11,725 nt of DNA from Cyclostephanos tholiformis. Lineage: Eukaryota > Bacillariophyta > Thalassiosirophyceae > Thalassiosirales > Thalassiosiraceae. A program made the translations under genes and the position numbers. The notes beneath the pieces are model-generated. The model saw only the letters and a list, made by a program, of their open reading frames with translations. It had not been told where the DNA came from and searched no databases. Position 1 is the stretch's first letter; each line of letters opens with the position of its first letter. The stretch is taken from positions 1-11,725 of the forward strand of contig JALLPB010001133.1 in NCBI GenBank assembly GCA_036939975.1. The letters are read 5' to 3'. Shown piece by piece: positions 1 to 8,500 of the stretch.

Positions 1-90
1 GAGAGACTTGAGAGATTTCTTGTCTCGAGGCTTTGCGAGATGGGTTGTCTCGCATGTCGCAAAATCACTGTAGAGACCTTGCGAGACTGA
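1..90. repeat. Cluster of short direct and inverted TTGCGAGA/TCTCGCA motifs
   Basis: TTGCGAGA occurs at 33-40 and again at 79-86, and TTGTCTCG occurs at about 20-27 and 45-52. TGCGAGA (34-40) and TCTCGCA (48-54) form a perfect 7-bp inverted repeat around a 7-nt spacer. The cluster lies just upstream of a TATA-like box, so it could be a set of promoter elements for the gene that follows. It could equally be the edge of a dispersed repeat cut by the window end. No function is shown by sequence alone. Confidence 0.45.
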
Positions 91-93
91 ACT

Positions 94-100
94 CTATAAA
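94..100 (+). promoter_or_regulatory. TATA-like box upstream of the first gene
   Basis: TATAAAA stands at 94-100. If it acts as a TATA box, transcription would start about 25-35 nt downstream, near 120-135. That is after the ATG at 109 and favours the ATG at 223 as the translation start of the first gene. This is a short motif in an unconfirmed promoter, so it is tentative. Confidence 0.35.
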
Positions 101-222
101 ACACCCTGTTGCAAAACCCAGCTTATTCTCGTACTGCAATTCCTCAAGAAAGGTCGGCCCTCGCCCGCCCCCCTCCCCCCCTCATCGATAACGAAATAAA
201 TATTGTTGTTAAAAGAGCAGAT

Positions 223-642
223 ATGAAATTCATGAGAAACTCGTGCGACGAAGATTCGGATGTAGACGACGTCGACGAGTCCTCGACGTCTGATCATCGA
301 ATCGCCGTCGAATCCACGAACGACGACGAGGGGGTGTTGGATGGGGAAATCGAGGGTGGAGGGATCGACGACGACGACGACGACGACGATCCGAGTCCCG
401 CCACGTCGGGATACTCGTACGAATACCGCGCGCCGTCGCCGATCCATCCCCCCCCGGCGGTCGGACGCGAACGAGCGACCGCGGTCGAGGACGCCGCGAG
501 TAGGATCGTCGAGGTCCTGCGAAAGTACGCGGGGGGGGGAGGGGACGATGACCGCGGGGTAAAAAATGACGGAACGCCGTCGCCGCTGCTGCTGCCGCCG
601 TCGTTGGACCCGAACGACTACGTTCGCGTCTGCGGGGAGGAA

Positions 643-673
<31 letters not shown>

Positions 674-1424
674 AGGGGGGGGGGGGGGGATGGGGATGGG
701 AATCGGTTGGTCGATCGACCCGTCGAGTCCGTGGCATGACGTGTCGAGTGCGTTCGACGAGATCATATCGGCGGGGGCGGGGTTGGTCAAGGCCTGGCAC
801 GACGATGGCGGTGCGGCGTCGAGATTGGTACGAACGTCGATCGACGGATATGATGATGACGACGTCGGACTGACGCTGACGGAGGAGGAGGAACGAGAAT
901 TCCGGTCCGTATATGCCGAGTGGGCGACGAACGCGTTCGGTGACGAGCTGGACGCGTTGCGTTGTCGTGGGGAGGTTGGCGGGTCGGGATCGTCGTCGTT
1001 GACCACGACGTCGGCGACGTCGGCGACGTCGGCGACGGACGTCGTGGACGGGTTGGATCCGACTCGATTTTCTATCGTGGCGCCGTCCACCACAAGGGGC
1101 GTAGTACGCAAGGGAGACGTCGGTGGAGGGGAGGGGGGGGGGTCTTCGTCGTCCAACTCATCCTCACCCCCCGATGCGGTCACGGCATCATCTGCATCAT
1201 CGACGACGACTAGGGAAATCATCGACGTGCGCGTGCTGAGCGACATGCTCACGTCGGGGAGCGACGTTCTGACCGCGGCCGAGAAGAGGATGCTTTTGGG
1301 TGCTAGACGAAGGTGGACGAAGACCATGACGAGCGATATCGAATGTATTCCTCCTCAAGGACTCACCCTCCACGAACTTAGGAAACGAAAGATCGGATTC
1401 TTGGGCGTAAATGACGTACGGTAG
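223..1424 (+). CDS. Hypothetical acidic low-complexity protein, frame broken at a poly-G tract
   Basis: I do not recognise this protein and no function is assigned. Two overlapping open frames appear to be one gene. The upstream frame (ATG at 109 or, more plausibly, 223) is rich in Asp, Ser, Glu and Pro, with an eight-Asp run at about 368-391. After the G tract (645-689) that frame turns Arg-rich and ends at 873. The frame opening at 690 keeps the same acidic, Ser/Thr/Asp-rich style and GAC/TCG codon use up to TAG at 1422-1424. Joining them requires one extra base, or two fewer, in the G run, so a sequencing or assembly indel or a real slippage mutation is likely. An intron 525-643 would also restore frame, but its acceptor is purine-rich and poor. 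The corrected product is about 400 residues, with a Gly-rich run at the junction, a TSA repeat near 1006-1038 and a basic C-terminal segment (about 1285-1420) that looks the most ordered. No signal peptide or membrane segment is seen. It is convergent with the lipase gene. Confidence 0.5.
645..689. repeat. Poly-G tract (29 G, A, 15 G)
   Basis: Positions 645-673 are 29 consecutive G, 674 is A, and 675-689 are 15 more G. The tract lies inside the predicted coding region, where it encodes a Gly run in any frame. It marks the point where the acidic reading frame moves from one frame to another. Tracts this long are error-prone for both polymerases and sequencers, so its printed length is unreliable. 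It also has G-quadruplex potential. Confidence 0.9.
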
Positions 1425-1774
1425 GGGAGGGAGATGGAATGAATCGGTATCCTTTCTTTGTAGTCGTTGTGTTAGTGCATGGTCATATTAAATCATGGTT
1501 CCATAGCGGCTGCCCAACTCTAGTCATATCCACACTTGATAGGATTCCTTTTCAACTCCGAACGGAGAAACACGGCCCATACCATCATGTTCCCTGTAAA
1601 TTTGACGTTCCGAAAATTGCCATTCGGGACACTGCATCGAACAATCATTTGTTTCGAGTTTTTGGGACGGCACCAACATTGCTATGTACACGAAACCTGA
1701 TATCCAGAGCGCGGAGTGCAGAAGCACATCCACTGGCAAGCGCGGTTTTTATTTTCTTGGCGTCACATGCATGT
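1425..1774. other. Convergent intergenic region
   Basis: These 350 bases lie between the stop of the first gene (+) and the stop of the lipase gene (-). They should carry both 3' untranslated regions. An open frame runs through on the + strand (1439-1966), but it overlaps lipase exon 5 antisense and has no recognisable domain or coding-like composition. I see no RNA gene or clear terminator here. Confidence 0.5.
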
Positions 1775-4700
1775 TCACTCAACGGCTTCCTCCACTGTCG
1801 AAACAGATATGAGCCGTCCCTCCAGCTTGGAACCGACGGGCGCGGCGTGCGAAATCCCCATCGACCGTTGCAGCTTTGCAACTTGCTGACGCAAATGTTT
1901 ATTCTCCTGTCTCAGACTACGAACTTCCACCTTCAGCAGTTCCGCCTCGCGGCCGAGTCCTGGTAGGCGCGCCCTATAATTGGCGGACGAGAGAGAGTCC
2001 ACGTCGTCGTTGGGCAGCACGGAATCGTATCCCGACGCAACCGATTTCAGTCGTTGGTCGAGCTTCGCGAGGCCCGCGTCGATGGATCTTTCGATTCGAA
2101 GCATCTCCTTCAAAACACGAAGAAAGGGCCACGCAGCAAGCTGGCCATTCTGGAGGTAATTGTCCATATCTTTGACGGTGGGATTGCTCAGGACTTTCAA
2201 TCCAAAGATTTGTAGCGTTGTGAACCTGGGCACCAACGTTAGCTTACCGTAATATTTTTGGGTGAACACCTGCTCATCAGTTGCATGTACGACGTTTGCA
2301 TGAATGCGTTGAGCTTGAAATAATGATCGTCATCAACTTCATTCATGGACTCACTTTACTTAGATCTTGTCCAAAGATCTTTGGGAAAAGTCCCAGTTGA
2401 CTCAGGTTAAGAACTCTCGACTTCACATCCCACATGCACATTTGAAAGAGTTTCCAGTAAAGGGTGTTCTTTAGAAAGAAAACATGGCACAAGTCTGCAT
2501 TAGAACGTCGAGAGAGTATTTCCAACATCATCAAATGTGAATCAAGTCTAAAGTCAGCTCGTCACTCACAACATTGGGATGATGCGCCTTATTCAGGAAG
2601 GGCACGACGTGAAAATTCGTCTGGGCTACCACGAAGTTGCTAATGTTGAACAACGTGGATATCCGCTTGAACGGCAAGTCCGCCTGGATGTCAAAAGGGA
2701 GAATTCAGTCGAATGGCAACGCAGTGGATAATAATTATGACCTAAAAGTTTGTTCCTCTCACCTGGACGCTACCGTCGATCCACTCGACGCCGTCAACCT
2801 CGAACGGTACCTGTTCCCCCCTGCCGTCCTTGATCATCAATTTCGTGGGCGACATCACCCCCGGTAGCGCGCAGCTTGCGGCGACCGCGGAGGCAAGTGT
2901 CACGTTGGGCGTGCTGATGTGATTCAGCAACAATCGCTGGACTCCTGATCCCGCGTACGCACGAGACGCCGACACGGTGATGCACACGTGCTTACCCGTC
3001 ATTTCGTACGCCTCCTCGAAGGTGACGTTCGAATAGTAGAACTCGCAGCAGCGGAAGAATTCCTTGGAGTCCATGACGAGACCGGACTTCATCCAGTCCG
3101 CGCCCATCCTGTATAGGGAGGGGAACCAGCTGACGCCGAGTCGCTTCATTTCGCCGGTGAGCATGTAGTCGGTGGACACCGTGTTGACGCATACGTCGCG
3201 CAGGAGCTCGTCGGGAGTTTTGATTGCACACATGGCAGCCACGATGCTTATATTGACGGCGAGCACGGAAAAAGGGCGTTCCCAGCGAATTAGGCGACAT
3301 CTAATAGAAAGCAATCGATACGTATCATGAATCGAAGCAATTTTTTCCCCTCACCTGCCCCCCGACGTTCCCGATATGACGTGTATGTGCTCGTACAATT
3401 TGCTCTCGACCAGCGCCTTAATCGTGCCGAGGTGGTACATCGCCTGCGCTCCCCCCCCCGACAGCATCAATGCCGTGTGGCCCATGTTTTGCTTCATCCT
3501 CCTGAATAGCGTGTATCGCCTCGCGAGCTCGTCGCGTTGTTTCTGCATTACACGTTCCGGCGTGTTGTTGTCACTGTTTATGGATCTGTCGTTCGTCGTT
3601 CGATGTGCCGCCTCTGACGATGACGATGCATCGTTCCCGACGCATCCCCCCCCAAGGTACACCGCCCCGCTGGCCAGCCAATCGATACACCTCTCGACCT
3701 CCTCGCCGTACGTGTCGATCGCATCCCTCGTCTCCTTCATGAGACTGTGCTGTCCGCGTTCCGCCACGGACCGAGCGTCCTCCATCAACGAGTCGTCCAC
3801 GGATAGGTGATTCCTCTTCACGATGCCGGACAGGAGGGTCTTTAGCGACGAAAAGGGATCCTCCCGATCATTGCCGGTTCCGTCGGAGGTGCGATTGCCG
3901 TTGACATCACTGCCGTTAATATTGCTGCGAATCGCGCACGACGCCTGTTCCCTGGCCTCCCTCAGCCTATCCAACGTCGTCAGTATCATCTCCCCCGTCA
4001 TGCCCAAATCTTCCCGCACGACTCGGCGCCGCCATTCGCGATGATCGTCGTCGTCGTCGTCGTCGTCGTTGTACTCGTGCTCGTCGTCGATGACTTCGTT
4101 CGACTCGTCGTCGACGGGGTGCGCGCCGGGATATGAACGCGACATCGACGACGTCGAACGCGATGTATCATCGGAGGATCGGTGGCGGTGATGCCGGAGT
4201 ACGCCACCGCCACTCGTCCTCCGTCGCAGGCCATCATCGGGACCGCCGCTCCCGATCGACGACGATCGGGCGTTCATTTCGTTGAAATCGCAGGAGCTAT
4301 GGATCTTCCGCACGGGTCTGGTATTTCCGGGGGAGGCGCGACGATCCGGGGGGGATCGCTCGTTACTACGAACGATGTTCCCGTCGTCCTTCGTCGATCC
4401 CACCGATAAGATTCGCCTCAACGCCTTACCGCCGCCGCCGCCGCCGCCACCTCCCGGAGGCATCCGATCGAACGTGTCGCGGGAGGCGGTACGGGGCGGC
4501 TCGAGGAGCTCGATGTTCGAATAATCGTCGTAATCGCGCGCGCCGTCCAATTCCTCCCTCCATTCCCTCCTCCTCCTGTTGGCATCGCCGCGGCGGTCCC
4601 TGACGCCGTGGTTATTGCCATTGTGGGGGGATGCGAACTTGTAGTAATAATGACGGACGATGCTGCGCAGCATCGCGAAGGTCTTCAATAGCGTCAGCGC

Positions 4701-5105
4701 GCTAACGTCCCATACGATCATCGCGAAGTTGTACAATACGTACATGAGCTGCAGTAGGCCGAAGGCGGAACCGACCGTCAGCCAGAACAACCACGCCGAT
4801 GCCGATATCGACGCGGCTATTAGCGTTAGCAATACGGGCCAGAAGAAAAAGAGCATCATCAACACGGGGAGGTAATATCGCAGTATGCGTGGCGGCGGTC
4901 GTTCGAACGAATCGGGAGCGGTAGGACATGCGTGCGCCGTGTCGTCGTCGTCGTCGTCGATGACGTCATTTGCGAACGACGTTGATATCATCCCGCCATC
5001 TACGCCGCCATCGAGCGACGGCGTCGGGATGGTGGCGGTGGGATCATCGACGAGGAGATGACGAAGTCCGTCGCCGAATGCCGCGACGATTCGATCGAAC
5101 ATCAT
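1775..5105 (-). CDS. Patatin-like triacylglycerol lipase (SDP1/TGL type), five exons
   Basis: Predicted to hydrolyse triacylglycerol to diacylglycerol and a fatty acid at lipid droplets, as plant SDP1 and yeast Tgl3/4/5 do. Exons on the minus strand are 5105-3355, 3246-2763, 2683-2570, 2468-2355 and 2269-1775, giving 985 residues. Residues 77-145 form a strongly hydrophobic region, probably a membrane hairpin or two segments. Residues about 160-480 are low-complexity and probably disordered (poly-Gly, poly-Asp). The patatin core follows: the oxyanion Gly loop SGGG at 549-552, the nucleophile elbow GTSGG with Ser581, and the DGS motif with Asp741, which together make the Ser-Asp dyad. The conserved ADLP and FNISNFVVAQTNFHVVPF block follows at 746-775. 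The C-terminus carries a leucine zipper-like helix (Leu933, 940, 947, 954). The start is one of two adjacent ATGs (5105, 5102). The long N-terminal extension exceeds plant relatives, in which the Ser motif comes earlier. The gene is divergent from the kinesin gene. Family assignment is firm; substrate is inferred from family, and a phospholipase or acyltransferase activity is possible. Confidence 0.93.
2270..2354 (-). other. Lipase intron 4 (85 nt)
   Basis: Donor AAA|GTGAGT and acceptor GAGCAG|GTG, phase 0. It joins FGQDLSK to VFTQKYYGKLTLVPRF, matching the family pattern of a short basic and hydrophobic block after the lipase core. A second GT at 2359-2358 (GTAAAG) would shift the frame and is disfavoured. 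Confidence 0.85.
2469..2569 (-). other. Lipase intron 3 (101 nt)
   Basis: Donor GTT|GTGAGT and acceptor TTCTAAAG|AAC, phase 0. Reading through would hit a stop within about 15 codons. The next exon opens with NTLYWKLFQMCMWDV. An alternative acceptor (AATGCAG) lies upstream, so the 3' edge is slightly less certain. Confidence 0.8.
2684..2762 (-). other. Lipase intron 2 (79 nt)
   Basis: Donor CAG|GTGAGA and acceptor CATCCAG|GCG, phase 0. Splicing joins the catalytic DGSVQ to ADLPFKRI, the expected continuation in SDP1-type lipases. Confidence 0.9.
3247..3354 (-). other. Lipase intron 1 (108 nt)
   Basis: Donor CAG|GTGAGG and acceptor TATAAG|C on the minus strand. Unspliced, the frame stops at once (TGA at 3353-3351). 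Splicing joins AG to C to make a Ser codon and gives GTSGGSIVAAM, so the intron cuts the gene just after the nucleophile elbow. Confidence 0.9.
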
Positions 5106-5524
5106 GACGTCCCGCCCGTTCCCGTTGCGTTTTCTTTTGCTTAATTTTTTTTGTAGTTGGGACTGTGTGACGAGGCAGGGTGCAGGGGGGGCTAGGGGAT
5201 AGCGGGGAAGAAAGGGCGCGTTTCCAGGGAGAGCCCCCCTGCCCCCCCATTCCTAAACAATATAAAACTGGCCGTTTTTTTGTTCCAACGAACGACTAAA
5301 AAATAGCGATGGGCGGCCGGCCGGGACGATGGTGTGATCGCGAATGAAAATAACCTCATTCATCGTTTCAAGAGAGAGGAATAGTGAGAGAATCCAAGGA
5401 GGTACCATAGAGCGTGCGAACGAAGTTGATGATTGATAATATGACGATGCGCGAATCGATGGCATAAAGCGAAGGAGGAAAAGAAAACAACAGGGATAAA
5501 CCATAAATCGCGCCATCACCAGCC
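5106..5524. promoter_or_regulatory. Divergent promoter region between lipase and kinesin
   Basis: The two start codons face away from each other across 419 bp, so the promoters and 5' leaders of both genes must lie here or overlap here. A TATAAAA motif stands at 5261-5267 on the + strand, 258 nt before the kinesin ATG. A G-rich stretch (about 5184-5222) faces C-rich runs (5234-5248) and could pair with them. A GGCCGGCC palindrome lies near 5312-5320. I see no open frame of note. The kinesin ATG sits in a good context (CAGCCATGG). Confidence 0.6.
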
Positions 5525-8500
5525 ATGGATTTCTACGACGACGCCGCGCCAACGACCATTTCGTCGTCATCCTCGCGTCCGATTTCGGCACCCGTATTGA
5601 CCAATGACAACGGACGTCATCATCAGCCCAACGGTCAGGGAAGTGCATCCTACCGGGCCAACACCGCGCCGACCGCCAACGACAACAACCCCCCCTCCTC
5701 CTCATCCCACAACAATGGCGGCGGCGATCAGCAGAACGTCCGAGTCGTCGCGAGGGTGCGTCCACTCTCGACTAAGGAAATGGTATGCGAGAGGAGTTCC
5801 GAATCGATAATTGCCGATGTCGAAAAATCGACAATCGTCATTCCGGGGGGGGAGGCGTTCGCCTCCTCGTCCGCCGGCGGCGGCGGTGGAGGCGTCGACG
5901 AGCGCAGGTTCGAATTCGATGCCGTCCTCGGACCGAAGTCGACCCAAATGGACGTATACGAGCGTGCCTGTGGGGACATGATACCCACGAGCATATTCCG
6001 GGGATACAATGCGACGATATTGGCTTACGGTCAGACGGGGAGCGGTAAGACCTTTACCATGGGAACCGACGGCGGCGGGAGAAGCAGCACTGCCGGCGAT
6101 TGCGCCGGATCGACGACGAGTTCGAGGGAGGGTGCGAATGGAACGTTATCGCCCTCGCCCACCGAGGGCGTGATATCACGCGCCGTATACGACCTGTTCC
6201 GATCGAGGGATGATCTCCCGAATGGCGCAGAGCGCGTCAAGGTGACAATGTCTTACCTAGAAATTTAGTGAGTACCTTGGTTTTATTCGTGGACTTTCAA
6301 TAATGTATGAATATATGTACACTCAATGTCCCCGATGATGCATTTCCTCATTATTTGGATTTTTTTTTCGTTTGTTTTTTTTTTCGACGTAATAGCAACG
6401 AGCAAGCTATCGACTTGCTCAACGACGATCCATCATCGGCAAATGCTACGTTGCAAGTTCGCGATTCGAAGGCAGATGGTGTGATAATACCAAATCTGAA
6501 GCATTTTCCCGTCTCGTCAAACCTAGACGTGTTAAATTTGATGGAAAGGGCGAGCACAAAGCGCGCAACCGGATCGACGCACATGAATTCGGTGAGCTCG
6601 CGAAGTCATGCCATTTGTACCCTGAACGTGACGATAGCTCCACCGGACAATTGCAATGGTGTCGTCGTTGATGATGAGGGGGGGGTGGAAGAAGTCGATG
6701 ATGGAGATATCAGCCTGCGATCTGTGATATCGTCGTCGTCTTCGTACAATCAGGGCTTGAGAGCCAAACTGACCTTGGTCGATTTGGCCGGATCGGAGAG
6801 GATCAAGCGCACTGGTGCTGAGGGCGCTCGTATGAAGGAGGGAATTAACATCAACAAGGGCTTGTTTGTGTTGGGGCAGGTCGTATCAGCGTTATCGGAA
6901 CTCGGTCAAAGGAATAACGGGAGTAGCACCCTCGGTCAACATTCGCACATCCCTTACAGGGATAGTAAGCTCACCAGGTTGTTGCAGGACTCTCTTGGTG
7001 GTGAGTGCTTTGCGTAATTTGAGCCGTGTTCGAGTTAAACAAAAATGACTGTTCGGTCAGCGTTGTCGACTCAACTCTAATGTTATATAAACAGGCAACT
7101 CGAGGACTGTCATGATCGCGTGCATCTCACCCGCGGAGTCCAACATTGAAGAGAGTATCAACACGCTCCGTTATGCCGAACGTACTCGCAACATTAAGAA
7201 CTCGGCAAAGATCAATGCCGTGCTTGCGGGGTCATCCGCTGGTGAGGTGGTGGCACTACGTCGCGAGAATCAACAACTGAAGTTGGAGTTAGCGAGGATG
7301 GAATCCAAGTTTCTTTCGTCCAAAATGAAACTGTCCGATGGGAGTAGCCCCTTCTCCTCCACTTCTGGTTTGATATCCTTTGGCGACATGGAGTCTGCGT
7401 TACAACTTAAAGCACATTGTTCATCGCTCCTTACTGAAATCGAAATGTTGAAAGGGCAAGCTCGAGGCCACGCTGAGGAAATGTTAGAAGCTTCATTACG
7501 CGCTGACAAGTGGCAGGCCAAGTCCGAAGCAATTGTAAAGCTTGCTCAGTTGCAAGGAGTAAACCTGTCAAGCCTGGACGATCTCGCTTCGGCCAACGAC
7601 GACCTCGTCAGCCAGCTTCGCAATCAATTAGTAGAATACAAGGCTGCGGTGTTGGAGGCTCGAGCGGAAGCGATGGTTGCCAGGGCTACTGCCGGGGCGA
7701 TAATTGCTGCGCGAGGTGATCTAAGTAACATGGAGCATATTGAAATCAACGAGGACTTGGACGACAATACAAACGTACAAAACGAAGAATTAACAACGGA
7801 GCTGACAGCGATCAGTGCCACTATTCAAATGAAGGAGGCAATGGTAATGCACATAAGTAAGGAACGAGCATGCATGGATTCAATCCACCCACACTACGAA
7901 AATTTGCTGAGGCAGTTGATGACAGAAGTTGATGCCCTGACCGCCGAACGAAATGATTTGATGTTGAAACTGTCGGCTGATGAGAAAGAGAGCAGCACAA
8001 AGCGCCAGCGCAAAGGGACCGAGCCCCCCATGACCAAACGGCTGCGTGAACAAATTGGTAAACTCGAATGTAGAATTAGTGAACTGAAAGTCAAGGCGAA
8101 CGAGCACGAGAGAAGTATCAAGATGAAAGAGGAGTCTGATAAGAAGTGCGCACGTCTCCTTGCTGAGATCGCTGAGGATAAGCGCCGCCGGGCGGACCTC
8201 CAGCGTAAGTTGAAGGAAGCATCAGTTGAGATGAGGACCGAGAAAAAGGCGGCACAGCAATTGGCTTCCAAATTATTAAAGGATACTCAAAAGTTAAAGA
8301 TTGAGTTGACACGGATGGAGACTGTGGCTCAAAAACAGGCAGCCGTGCTAAAACGCAAAATTGATCAGGCGTCTGCCAAGGAAAAGGCGAGGGTGGAGTC
8401 GGAACGTAAGCGCCAATCAGCGGAGAACATGAGATTATCTTCTTCCTTAAACAGTAATTCACAAATGAATGAGACCAGAAAAACTGAGCTTTCCTCGTGG

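Noticed and set aside
230..1327. 365-residue minus-strand open frame crossing the poly-G tract as poly-Pro
   Set aside because: Its Arg/Pro-rich second half is what the antisense of GAC/TCG-rich coding DNA gives. The plus strand shows the acidic composition and codon style of the other genes here. It does cross the tract without a frame break, so it is not fully excluded.
1439..1966. 175-residue plus-strand open frame
   Set aside because: It overlaps lipase exon 5 antisense, contains no recognisable domain and has non-coding-like composition.
3376..3810. 144-residue plus-strand open frame
   Set aside because: Shadow of lipase exon 1, whose minus-strand product has clear family motifs.
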